Source: Flavobacterium sp. SUN052
GTDB taxonomy: Bacteria > Bacteroidota > Bacteroidia > Flavobacteriales > Flavobacteriaceae
Assembly: GCF_028867935.1 (NCBI RefSeq)
Contig: NZ_JAPQNS010000009.1
Span: 1 to 64,000 of the forward strand
Direction: 5' to 3'
DNA: 64,000 bases
Positions 1 to 8,699 of this stretch are shown here, piece after piece. How positions within the stretch are numbered: position 1 is the first letter of the stretch; every line of letters starts with the position of its first letter. Made by a program: the position numbers and the translations under genes. The notes beneath the pieces are model-generated. The model had not been told where the DNA came from. It worked only from the letters and a program-made list of their open reading frames with translations, and made no database searches.

Positions 1-1
1 T

Positions 2-115
2 TTCAAAGCCCTGTTAGTACGGTTTGAATTTTCGGTCAAAAATTGGATGAGTTTACATTTTATCGCGTTCTCGGTCATTTTCCTGCGGAAAATCAAACGA
101 AAAGAGAAAGTTTAA
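2..115 (+). mobile_element. IS5-like transposase, C-terminal fragment (cut by window edge)
   Basis: An open frame enters from the left edge and runs 37 codons to a TAA at 113-115. It reads FKALLVRF, then NWMSLHFIAF, then a basic tail (LRKIKRKEKV). From memory this resembles the extreme C-terminus of IS5-superfamily DDE transposases in Bacteroidota, after the last catalytic residue. The rest of the element lies outside the window, so neither intactness nor the left terminal repeat can be judged. The insertion-sequence end should fall shortly after the stop codon, but I could not define an inverted repeat. Positions 116-364, up to the sigma factor gene, hold no recognisable gene. Confidence 0.55.
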
Positions 116-364
116 ACAGCTTCTTTATCAAAAATAGCCTTCTGCGTTCTTATATGCCCCTTTATTTCAGTCTGTTTGATACTGTTTGCCTTGTATAATT
201 CAATTTTTCAAAAAAATAATTAAAAAAAGACTAAGGGTTTTTAGGCGCTACAACGTCTTTGGGTTAAGAGGGCATTCCTGAGTAGTAGGTTGGTCCGATG
301 GTTCGGGTAGTATCTGCACAGCATAAGTACCGCAATCCACTATATTCTTCCTTTACGAACGGAA

Positions 365-1006
365 ATGGGACATGTACAGCCGCTAAATGTTTCACCAAAA
401 ATGGAAAAACTCCATTTTTTGAGGGAAATGGAATCAGTTGCCCGGCCAGCCGAATCACCCGGCTGGGATAATGAACTCTTTCTGCGGAAGACCTTCGAGC
501 AGGATGTCAGTGCGGGTATTAGTTTGCTGTTTAGGCAATACTACTCAATGTTGTGTAGCCATGCGGTTCGGTATGTTTCGTCGAAGGCCATTGCCGAAGA
601 TATTGTCTCCGATGTATTCTACGAATTTCAGGTTGACCAGCGGTATCAGACCATAACAAGCTCGTTCAGAGCGTATCTGTTTACGACAGTTCGCAACCGG
701 GCTTTCGATTATGTGCGAGCCGAAATGAAACGACCAACCTCGCTCGATAAGGCAACCCTGATACCGGCTCACATTACCCAAAACCCGGACTCTATCACCC
801 AGTATGAAGAGCTATACCATGATGTCGAAAATGCGATAAATACCATGCCGTTGCAGCGTCGGAAAATTTATATCATGCACCGGTTTGAAGGTAAAAAGTA
901 TCAGGAGATTGCCGAAGAATTGAATCTTTCGTTGCGGACCATCGAAGCGCACATCTATCAGGCTATGCATCAGATTCGGAATACGCTGAAAGATAAATGG
1001 CTGTAA
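365..1006 (+). CDS. ECF RNA polymerase sigma-70 factor (FecI-like)
   Basis: The 213-residue product has the two-domain ECF layout. Region 2 covers about residues 45-120 (FEQDVSAGISLLFRQYY, then AEDIVSDVFYEF and FRAYLFTTVRNRAFDYVR). Region 4 covers about 150-208 and includes the helix-turn-helix YQEIAEELNLSLRTIEAHIY. It directs RNA polymerase to target promoters in response to a surface signal. It overlaps the downstream FecR-type gene by 10 bases, so the pair is co-translated, and SusC and SusD follow in the same run. Family knowledge says such sigma factors are held inactive by the FecR partner until the STN domain of the cognate TonB-dependent receptor signals. The start is uncertain: ATG codons at 365, 401 and 428 are all in frame, and 428 would trim the sequence to the usual length. 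Confidence 0.9.
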   Translation: MGHVQPLNVSPKMEKLHFLREMESVARPAESPGWDNELFLRKTFEQDVSAGISLLFRQYYSMLCSHAVRYVSSKAIAEDIVSDVFYEFQVDQRYQTITSSFRAYLFTTVRNRAFDYVRAEMKRPTSLDKATLIPAHITQNPDSITQYEELYHDVENAINTMPLQRRKIYIMHRFEGKKYQEIAEELNLSLRTIEAHIYQAMHQIRNTLKDKWL

Positions 1007-2028
1007 ATGATCTACACATGAAAAATCAGGTATCGAAAGAATTGCTTTTTAACTACTTCGCCGGGCAGGCAACTGCTTTGCAGAAAGAGGCAATTGATGA
1101 ATGGGCCAAAAAGGATGATAATAGCGAAATCTTTTTTGAACACCTGGCCATGTGGGAGAGCCTTAATCCACAATTCAACGCAGATTCAAATGAGGCTTTG
1201 CAGCGACACTGGCAACGTATTGAGCAGAAAACCGAAGCCAGTACGGTTCAACCAGACGGGTTGAATGAACCCGTAACGGGTTGGTTAACTTCGATACGGT
1301 TTGGGTGGTTGATGGCAGCTTCGGTGGGTATTGTTCTGCTGCTGAGCGGCATCGTCTTCAGAAACGAACTGCTTTTCACAACGTACAGCACTGCTTATGG
1401 CGAAACCAGCACCCTTACGCTGAGCGATGGAAGCCGGGTTACCCTGAATGCGAACTCAAGCTTGCGGGTACCCCGGTTCGGATTTGGAACGGACAATCGA
1501 GAGGTTGTTTTGGTGGGAGAAGCTGATTTCTCCATTAAGCACTTGCCTAGCCACCAGCATTTTGTGGTGCATACCGACAAAAATTTCGAGGTAGTTGTGC
1601 TTGGTACGGAATTTCTGGTAAACACCCGCGAAAAAGGAACCAAAGTGGTACTAAACAAAGGCAAGGTTCAGCTGCTGTATCAGGAGGGAAAGACTAGTAA
1701 ACAGTTGACAATGAAGCCAGGCAATCTGGTGACGTTTGATAAGGATGGATGTGCTAATTTGAAGCAAACGCCTAAGCCCCAGGATTTTGTATCCTGGAAA
1801 GAGCATCGGTTTGTGTTTGACGAAACAACCCTGGCCGAGATAAGTAGTTTGTTTGCCGAAAACTACGGCATAGAGCTTCAGATACCCGACAAAGCCCTGA
1901 CTCAGTGGACCATTTCAGGGGCTTTTACTGCCTACAGTGCCGAAGAACTGATTGAAACAATAACAAGCGCGTCTAATCTGACCTACCGACAGCAGGGGGA
2001 TACTATTGTCATAACCCAAGTGCACTAA
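997..2028 (+). CDS. FecR-family anti-sigma factor
   Basis: The 343-residue product has a cytoplasmic N-terminal part (about residues 1-100), one membrane segment near 103-122 (WLMAASVGIVLLLSGIVF), a FecR domain (LTLSDGSRVTLNANSSLRVP) and a C-terminal DUF4974-type domain (about 265-343, FVFDETTLAEISSLF). It transmits the state of the outer-membrane receptor to the sigma factor encoded just upstream. The start codon lies inside the last codons of the sigma gene; a second ATG at 1018 (MKNQVSKELLF) is an equally good start. The SusC gene begins 18 bases after the stop. That is close for this family, where a separate promoter often precedes SusC, and it suggests all four genes are transcribed together. 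Confidence 0.9.
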   Translation: MAVNDLHMKNQVSKELLFNYFAGQATALQKEAIDEWAKKDDNSEIFFEHLAMWESLNPQFNADSNEALQRHWQRIEQKTEASTVQPDGLNEPVTGWLTSIRFGWLMAASVGIVLLLSGIVFRNELLFTTYSTAYGETSTLTLSDGSRVTLNANSSLRVPRFGFGTDNREVVLVGEADFSIKHLPSHQHFVVHTDKNFEVVVLGTEFLVNTREKGTKVVLNKGKVQLLYQEGKTSKQLTMKPGNLVTFDKDGCANLKQTPKPQDFVSWKEHRFVFDETTLAEISSLFAENYGIELQIPDKALTQWTISGAFTAYSAEELIETITSASNLTYRQQGDTIVITQVH

Positions 2029-2046
2029 CTCCAAAACCTACGAAAA

Positions 2047-5000
2047 ATGAACAAAAATGTACTTATGCTACTCCTCGCTGGGGTAGTGCTGGGAGGAATA
2101 CGGCCTGGCTTTTCGCAAACGTTGGCCAGGGCCAGTCAGGCTCCGCAACGGGAAACATCCGCTAAAGTCTCAGCCAAAAAGCTGAAAGATGTACTGAAAC
2201 AATTGCAGACCCACTACGCTACGGACATTCTGTTTTTTGATCGGAATGTGGATGGGCTGGTCGTAGCTGGCGACGCGGTTAACTTCAATGCGACCATTGA
2301 AACAAACCTCACAACCATTCTGAAGCCGCTTGGTCTGCGCTACAAAAAAGTGAAAAATGGCGGTTTCGTGGTCGTGGGTAAAGAACCCGCAGACAAGCCT
2401 GAAGCCAGCACGAAGCCAATGCCGGCCATTTTTCAGGCAGCTCCGGAAAAAACGATCCTTGAACCCACTATCCGCAGAGCGCCTTCTGATGATGCGGCAG
2501 AAATAGAGGTCGAGAAAAAGAAACCCGAAGACATTACTATCCAGGGAATCGTTAAAGATGATCGGGATGAGGCCTTGCCAGGGGTGAGTATCGTGATAAA
2601 AGGATCGCAGAAAGGAACAAACAGCGATGCCAGCGGGCGGTTCAAAATCGATGTTCCGAATGCGTCGGCTACGCTGATATTCAGCTTTGTAGGCTACGAG
2701 CCTCAGGAGATTACAGTTGGAAATCGCACCTCGCTTGATGTTGTTCTGAAAACGGACAACAAGACCTTGAACGAGGTTGTCGTGATTGGGTATGGCTCCA
2801 TCGAAAAGAAAGATTTAACCGGTTCGATTGCATCGGTTGGCAGTAAAACCATTCAGGAACTGGCCCTGCCCCGAGTTGATCAGGCGTTGATGGGAAAGAT
2901 TGCCGGAGTGCAGGTAAAGCCTGTGTCGGGTGAGCCCGGAGCCGCTCCGCAAATCAGAATTCGGGGTGTTGGCAGTATTTCGGCGGGTGGTGGGCCGCTG
3001 TATGTGGTGGATGGTTTTCCTATTTCGAGCATTCAAAATCTGAACCCAAACGATGTTGAAACCATCGATGTGCTGAAAGATGCCTCAGCAACGGCTATCT
3101 ACGGTTCTCGTGGTTCAAACGGGGTCGTTATCATCAATACAAAGCGGGGAAAGTCGGGCAAAGCGGCAATCAATTTCAATTACCAGCTTGGCTTTCAGAA
3201 AATAGCCAAACGGCCTGTTTACCAGACTGGTCTGGAAGAAGCGCAGCATTATTATGATGGCGTTCGCAACCGGAACCTCGACGAAGGCAACGATGTATCG
3301 GGCCCGGCAACATCCTGGAAAGCCCCCGTTCCTCAGACCATTGTAGATGTGCTGTCGGGAAAAATAACGACCAACGAAGATGCTCTGGACGCTATTCTGC
3401 GCACAGCACCCCAGCGGCAATATCAGCTAAGTGCAGCCGGTGGGAGCGACAACGTACGCTACGCGGTGAGTGGGGAGTACTTTGATCAGGACGGCGTCAT
3501 TCTGAACAGCAACTTCAAACGATTTTCGGTTCGGGCTAATGTCGACGCCAAACTGACCCCCAAACTGTCGCTCCGGGTAAACTTCAACCCGTCGTATACC
3601 GACAAGACAAACGTTGGTGGCGCGGGTGCCGAAGATTTAACGACCTACGGCGATATTACCAATAGCCCGCTGTACAACGCCATTGTTATTCCAACGTACC
3701 AATCCCTACTTAACCCTGATGGTAGTTATTACCCCTTTGGCAACGGACTCGATGCCGTAGTAACCAGTAAAAACCCGCTGGCCCTGGCCAAAGAGGTGAA
3801 AGGAAAGCAGAAAGGCTTCGGGTTTTTGGGCAACTCCAACCTCGAATATGCCATTCGGAATGATTTGAAAATGAATGTTATGTTGGGTATCAACATAATG
3901 AACATTAAAGGAAGCTATTTCAAGCCGCAAATGGCCGCCTTCCTGAATGAGCTGGCTTCCGGCACCGACAATGCATCGATGCGGTTGAACTGGATTACCG
4001 AAACCACGCTGAACTATAACAAAAGCTTTGGCAAGCATAACCTCACGGGCTTACTGGGCTACACAACCCAACGCGAAACGTTTGAATCCAACACGCTGAC
4101 CAGTAACCGGTACCCCAACAACCTGGTTCCCACCCTGAGCGCGGTGAGTGGCCTGTTAACGGGTGGATCATCCAACGTAGCGGAGTGGTCGCTGGTTTCT
4201 TATTTAGGCCGCGTCAACTACAACTACAACAGTAAGTATTATGCTACAGCCTCGGTTCGGACGGACGGTTCATCCCGCTTTGGCTCCGACAACAAATACG
4301 GTCTGTTTCCGTCGTTAGCCCTGGCCTGGCGCGTTTCCGATGAGAATTTTATGAAAAGTTTCCGGTTCCTGAACGAACTGAAACTGCGGGCTAGCTACGG
4401 CAAAACGGGGAATAATAACATTGGCAACTACGACCAACTGGCCACGATCAACTACGAAAAATATGTGCTGGGTGGTACCGGTGTAGGCGGGTATTCGGCT
4501 GGGCGGCTGGGTAATTCGGCCCTGACCTGGGAAAAGCAGGAGCAGGTGAATGCAGGTGTTGATGTGAGCTTTTTGAACAATCGAATCGCTCTGACCATCG
4601 ACCACTTCCGTTCGCGCAACACCGACCTGCTGCTGAATGTGAACGTGCCGGACATCACTGGTTTCAATACCGCGCTGAAAAACATCGGCGAAGTTAAAAA
4701 CACGGGTTGGGAATTTGCCTTGAACACCGTAAACGTGGAAGGGAAATTCCGGTGGCAGACCGATCTGAATTTCTCGACCTACCGGAACAAGGTGACCAAG
4801 CTGGGGCCCTCGGGTGATCCAATTATTTCGGGTGGCAACATAACCATGATTGGTCAGCCAGTGGGCGTGTTTTATGGTTGGCTGACGGATGGTATTTTCC
4901 AGACCAAAGCCGACCTAGACAAGGGGCCGCTGTGGAATCCGGGTGGCCGCGATGCGTCGCGGGTGGGCGACGTTCGGTTTGTAGATATTAGCGGCCCAAA

Positions 5001-5565
5001 AGGTGTACCCGACGGCATCATCAACAGCTTCGACAGAACGGTGATGGGGTCGCCTTATCCTGATTTCTACTACGGCATGACCAACAGCTTTTCGTACAAA
5101 AACTTTACGTTGAGCGTCAGCTTACAAGGGGTGCAGGGTAATAATGTACTGGCTTTGTCGAGGGAGCAATCGGCCAACAACCGGGCTCGTTTTCGCCAGT
5201 ATGCCATCATGAACAATTACTGGAAATCGGAGCAGGAACCCGGCAATGGGTATTCTGTACGGCCCAACGATGTGCCAACGGGTAACTTCCGGGGTACCTA
5301 CAGCCAACGCTGGCTGGACGATGGTTCATACCTCAGGATCAACAATATAGCGTTCGGCTATGCCCTGCCCGACGTTATTGCCCGGAAGCTCACCTTCAGC
5401 TCTGTCCGCTTGACTGTGACGGCGAACAACCCCTTCCTGTTTACGAAGTACGTCGGATTTAATCCAGATGTCAGCCGCAGCGACAGCCCGCTCACACCCG
5501 GCAATGAACGCTACGATTACCCCACCGCGAAGAGTCTGATTTTTGGCATCAATCTGGGTTTTTAA
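2047..5565 (+). CDS. SusC/RagA TonB-linked outer membrane receptor with STN signalling domain
   Basis: The 1172-residue product imports a ligand across the outer membrane using TonB energy. Visible parts in order: signal peptide (1-24, ending GFSQ); STN domain at about 40-115 (KLKDVLKQLQTHYATDILFF ... GGFVVV); carboxypeptidase-regulatory-like beta domain at about 164-245 (ITIQGIVKDDRDEALPGVSI); plug at about 250-365, with VLKDASATAIYGSRGSNGVV and IINTKRG; then a long barrel ending in LIFGINLGF with a terminal aromatic. The STN domain is the part that contacts FecR-type proteins, and such a protein is encoded 18 bases upstream, so this is a transducing receptor. Its SusD partner starts 20 bases downstream. 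The substrate cannot be read from the sequence; the downstream catabolic genes hint at a small organic or sugar acid conjugate. Confidence 0.93.
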   Translation: MNKNVLMLLLAGVVLGGIRPGFSQTLARASQAPQRETSAKVSAKKLKDVLKQLQTHYATDILFFDRNVDGLVVAGDAVNFNATIETNLTTILKPLGLRYKKVKNGGFVVVGKEPADKPEASTKPMPAIFQAAPEKTILEPTIRRAPSDDAAEIEVEKKKPEDITIQGIVKDDRDEALPGVSIVIKGSQKGTNSDASGRFKIDVPNASATLIFSFVGYEPQEITVGNRTSLDVVLKTDNKTLNEVVVIGYGSIEKKDLTGSIASVGSKTIQELALPRVDQALMGKIAGVQVKPVSGEPGAAPQIRIRGVGSISAGGGPLYVVDGFPISSIQNLNPNDVETIDVLKDASATAIYGSRGSNGVVIINTKRGKSGKAAINFNYQLGFQKIAKRPVYQTGLEEAQHYYDGVRNRNLDEGNDVSGPATSWKAPVPQTIVDVLSGKITTNEDALDAILRTAPQRQYQLSAAGGSDNVRYAVSGEYFDQDGVILNSNFKRFSVRANVDAKLTPKLSLRVNFNPSYTDKTNVGGAGAEDLTTYGDITNSPLYNAIVIPTYQSLLNPDGSYYPFGNGLDAVVTSKNPLALAKEVKGKQKGFGFLGNSNLEYAIRNDLKMNVMLGINIMNIKGSYFKPQMAAFLNELASGTDNASMRLNWITETTLNYNKSFGKHNLTGLLGYTTQRETFESNTLTSNRYPNNLVPTLSAVSGLLTGGSSNVAEWSLVSYLGRVNYNYNSKYYATASVRTDGSSRFGSDNKYGLFPSLALAWRVSDENFMKSFRFLNELKLRASYGKTGNNNIGNYDQLATINYEKYVLGGTGVGGYSAGRLGNSALTWEKQEQVNAGVDVSFLNNRIALTIDHFRSRNTDLLLNVNVPDITGFNTALKNIGEVKNTGWEFALNTVNVEGKFRWQTDLNFSTYRNKVTKLGPSGDPIISGGNITMIGQPVGVFYGWLTDGIFQTKADLDKGPLWNPGGRDASRVGDVRFVDISGPKGVPDGIINSFDRTVMGSPYPDFYYGMTNSFSYKNFTLSVSLQGVQGNNVLALSREQSANNRARFRQYAIMNNYWKSEQEPGNGYSVRPNDVPTGNFRGTYSQRWLDDGSYLRINNIAFGYALPDVIARKLTFSSVRLTVTANNPFLFTKYVGFNPDVSRSDSPLTPGNERYDYPTAKSLIFGINLGF

Positions 5566-5585
5566 CCCGTTAAAAATTACCTCAA

Positions 5586-7028
5586 ATGAAAAAAATAATA
5601 GCCCTGGCTGCTGTATTGTCGATGCTGACAACATCCTGCACCAAAGACTTTATTGAAATACTGCCCGTCGATACGGTAACTCTGGATCTTTTATACAAAT
5701 CAGATAAGGATTTCCAGGATGCCGTTGTCGGTATCTACGGTATTTATCAGGATCAGTACCAGAACATGTATTATTTCGGCGATATACGCGGAGATGACAC
5801 CTGGGATGAACTGGTAAAAGGGACACCGGGGGCCGTTGATAATTTCACGCTTTCCAACGACGATGGCTTACTGATCAGTACCTGGCGGAACTACTACAAA
5901 GCCATTACGAGGGCCAACACCCTGCTCGAGCGTATTGAAACGGCCGACGTAGCTGTGGTAAAAAACAAAGACCGTCATATCGGCGAAGCCAAATTTCTGC
6001 GGGCATTGGCGTATTTCGATCTGGTCAGAATATTTGGCGATGTGCCGATGGTGATGAAAACGCTTAGCATCGACGAAGCCTACAAAACACCCCGCGAAAA
6101 GGTGGATAAAATTTATGACGAGATCATCGTAAAAGATCTGCTCGACGCCGAAGCCAAACTGCCTGCCACTTACTCGGGCGCCGACGTGGGCCGGGCTACC
6201 AAAGGGGCCGCCAAAGCGTTGCTGGGTAAAGTGTACCTGACCCGCAAAGACTTCACCAAGGCTGAGGCTAAACTACAGGAAGTAACCACCATGGGCTACA
6301 GCCTGCTGGCCAACTGGGCTGATTTGTGGGACTACACTAAAAACGAACACCACAGCGAATTCATATTCGATATTGAGTATGAGCAGGGTTTGGGGGGCGA
6401 AGGCAGCGTTTTCACCAACCGCTTCACGCCAAAGGTGACCTCGATGATTGCTTTTTACGGAATTACCGGTTCAGTCGATGATCAAAATACCCCCCATCAG
6501 GTACTTTTTGACCTTTTCGATGCCAAGGACAAACGGAAAGATATTACCGCTTCCAAAGGCTATACGGATGCCACGGGCAAGTTTATTCCGATTCTGATTT
6601 CATCGAACAACATGTCGGCCTACACCCGGAAATACATTACGAAAGTTACCACCGCCAACGATAGCCCAGCCAACTGGAAAGTCATTCGCTACGCCGACGT
6701 ACTGCTGATGTATGCTGAAGCGCTAAATGAAAACGGTAAAACCAGTGCAGCCCTGCCTTATCTGAATCAGATTCGTACCCGGGCTGGTGTGACTCCGTAT
6801 GCCTCACTGTCGCAGGCCGAAATGCGCGATAAAATCGCGCTGGAACGCCGAATGGAACTGGCTTTTGAAGGCCATCGCTGGTTCGATCTGGTTAGAACGG
6901 GGCAAGCGTTTCCGGTCATGCAGAAGTACGGCATGAAAGCGCATAATACGCTGTGGCCTATTCCATTAGCCCAAATTCAGTTAGTAAACGATCGCGCTAT
7001 ATTTCCGCAAAACCCCGGTTATGATTGA
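5586..7028 (+). CDS. SusD/RagB surface nutrient-binding lipoprotein
   Basis: The 480-residue product starts with a lipoprotein signal (MKKIIALAAVLSMLTTSC) whose lipobox cysteine is residue 18. Recognisable SusD features are the early YKSDKDFQDAVVGIYG segment, helical TPR-like stretches (AKFLRALAYFDLVRIFGDVP) and the C-terminal block YADVLLMYAEALNENG, LNQIRTRAGV, ERRMELAFEGHRWFDLVR, ending NPGYD. It sits on the cell surface as the lid of the SusC channel encoded just upstream. It is the last gene of the sigma/anti-sigma/SusC/SusD run; a long perfect palindrome lies 50 bases further on. Length and motif order are normal for the family. Confidence 0.93.
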   Translation: MKKIIALAAVLSMLTTSCTKDFIEILPVDTVTLDLLYKSDKDFQDAVVGIYGIYQDQYQNMYYFGDIRGDDTWDELVKGTPGAVDNFTLSNDDGLLISTWRNYYKAITRANTLLERIETADVAVVKNKDRHIGEAKFLRALAYFDLVRIFGDVPMVMKTLSIDEAYKTPREKVDKIYDEIIVKDLLDAEAKLPATYSGADVGRATKGAAKALLGKVYLTRKDFTKAEAKLQEVTTMGYSLLANWADLWDYTKNEHHSEFIFDIEYEQGLGGEGSVFTNRFTPKVTSMIAFYGITGSVDDQNTPHQVLFDLFDAKDKRKDITASKGYTDATGKFIPILISSNNMSAYTRKYITKVTTANDSPANWKVIRYADVLLMYAEALNENGKTSAALPYLNQIRTRAGVTPYASLSQAEMRDKIALERRMELAFEGHRWFDLVRTGQAFPVMQKYGMKAHNTLWPIPLAQIQLVNDRAIFPQNPGYD

Positions 7029-7077
7029 TCTCATAGAGGGTATGATAAGTTAATAATTGCTTGATAATTCAGACTTG

Positions 7078-7175
7078 ATTGCTGACGCGAGGGCCTTCGA
7101 CTCCGCTCAGGCTGACTGGAAACGCTCAAGATGGTTGTCAGCCTGAGCGGAGTCGAAGGCCCTCGCGTCAGCAAT
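7078..7175. repeat. Perfect 39-base inverted repeat, dispersed-palindrome type A
   Basis: Arms at 7078-7116 and 7137-7175 are exact reverse complements around a 20-base spacer. The core of each arm (CCTTCGACTCCGCTCAGG) is a motif I recall as an intergenic repeat in many bacterial genomes. The element lies between the susD stop and the YncE-like gene. A transcript would fold into a very stable hairpin, so it may end or stabilise the susCD message, although no T-run follows either arm. Confidence 0.85.
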
Positions 7176-7255
7176 TGTTATAACTCATCCTATCCAGTAC
7201 AAACGACTGACTATTCCTAAACCCCTAGTTTTTACATTCCAAAATCTTACTTGTT

Positions 7256-8422
7256 ATGAAGACCACAAAAAACGCGTTACTTCTGCTTGCTTGTAGCTTA
7301 TTATTTTTGTCGGCAACGGCCTGGATATCCGTAACGAAAGACAGTTCGCTGCGGATCATTGCCAAACCCGCCCCGAAAGTGCAACGCTTATTGTACGTAG
7401 CCACTCCTGGTATCCGCAATTACCTGGGTTATGGTGGGCATGGGATTCAGGTTTTCGACATGGATAATAATCACAAGTTTGTGAAGTTTATCAAAAACCC
7501 CGGTGGCATGATGAAAAAAGGCATCCCATCGAATGTGAAAGGTGTTGATGTGAGTTTAGCTTATAACTGCATTTATGTCAGCACGTTAGAGGCAATTCAG
7601 TGTATTGATCTGGTGACGGAAAAGATGCTGTGGGAAAAAGAGTACGAGGGCGGTGTTGACCGGATTTCGATTTCGCCCGATGGCAAGATCATCTATGCGC
7701 CCTCGCTCGAAAAAGAGCACTGGAACGTACTCGATGCCAAAACGGGCGATGTGATCAAGAAAATCGTGACCAACTCGGGTGCCCACAATACCATTTATGG
7801 CCCCGATGGAAATTTCGTGTATCTGGCCGGTCTTAAATCGAATATGCTCAACGTTTCGGATACGAAAACGCACACGTTAACCAAACAGGTTGGCCCGTTC
7901 GGGGCTTCGATTCGCCCCTTCACGGTCAACGGCTCGCAAACCCTCGTGTATGTGAACGTGAATGGCTTGCTGGGTTTCGAAGTCGGTGATTTGGTAACGG
8001 GAAAATTCCTGCACCGGGTAGTGGTTGAAGGCTGGAATATCGGCGAAGTAAAACGGCATAGTTGCCCTAGCCATGGCATTGGTTTAACGCCCGATGAAAA
8101 AGAACTGTGGCTATGTGATGGTGCCAATTATCGGTTGCACGTATTTGATAATACCGTGATGCCACCTGTGCAGAAAACAACCATAGCGTTAAAAGATATG
8201 CCCGGCTGGATCACCTTTAGCCTTGATGGGAAATACGCTTACCCGGCAACCGGTGATGTGATTGATGTGAAGACCCGTAAAATTGTGGCCTCACTGGAAG
8301 ATCAGGATCACAACGACGTACAGAGTGAGAAAATGGTTGAAATCCACTTCAGTGGTGGCAAGCCCGTTGCGGCTGGCGATCAGTTTGGTCTTGGTCAGAA
8401 AAGAAGCGCAGCCAGAAATTAA
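7256..8422 (+). CDS. Secreted YncE-like beta-propeller protein
   Basis: The 388-residue product starts with a signal peptide (about 1-23, MKTTKNALLLLACSLLFLSA). The body consists of repeated beta-propeller blades of the YVTN/YncE sort: VDRISISPDGKIIYAPS, AHNTIYGPDGNFVYLAG, HGIGLTPDEKELWLCDG and WITFSLDGKYAYP, each with the small-residue and aspartate turns of that fold. It is probably periplasmic. No catalytic motif is visible, so a binding or scaffold role is the most that can be said. It follows susCD and precedes the YhcH-family gene on the same strand, hence possibly part of the same nutrient locus, though palindromes separate it on both sides. Confidence 0.75.
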   Translation: MKTTKNALLLLACSLLFLSATAWISVTKDSSLRIIAKPAPKVQRLLYVATPGIRNYLGYGGHGIQVFDMDNNHKFVKFIKNPGGMMKKGIPSNVKGVDVSLAYNCIYVSTLEAIQCIDLVTEKMLWEKEYEGGVDRISISPDGKIIYAPSLEKEHWNVLDAKTGDVIKKIVTNSGAHNTIYGPDGNFVYLAGLKSNMLNVSDTKTHTLTKQVGPFGASIRPFTVNGSQTLVYVNVNGLLGFEVGDLVTGKFLHRVVVEGWNIGEVKRHSCPSHGIGLTPDEKELWLCDGANYRLHVFDNTVMPPVQKTTIALKDMPGWITFSLDGKYAYPATGDVIDVKTRKIVASLEDQDHNDVQSEKMVEIHFSGGKPVAAGDQFGLGQKRSAARN

Positions 8423-8459
8423 GTACTTGCGTTGAGAGCCTAGATGTCAGACAAGTTTA

Positions 8460-8530
8460 TTTTTTCGACAGGATTGACTGGATTATTAAGTACTAAAAAT
8501 CCTATTTATCCTGTAATCCTGTCGAAAAAA
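8460..8530. repeat. Intergenic inverted repeat, dispersed-palindrome type B
   Basis: Arms of 16 bases at 8460-8475 and 8515-8530 are perfect reverse complements (core TCGACAGGATT), flanking a 39-base AT-rich spacer that itself holds further ATCCT/AGGAT matches. The outer ends are T6 and A6, so an RNA from either strand forms a hairpin with a U-run. The site lies 38 bases after the stop of the YncE-like gene and may act as a terminator. The remaining bases up to 8699 show no gene. Confidence 0.65.
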
Positions 8531-8699
8531 CAACCTTGACCTACTCCAACGCAGTTTGTGCCGATGCAAGTAGCTCCGGTTGGCTCATCCCTTTCGGTTT
8601 TAGGCCAGGATCAGTCTATATCCGAGCAGCTCGTATGAGCGTCATCGTGTTCTATTGCCTGAAAACTAGCCCTATTTGTTCACGTACACCTTTTTTATC

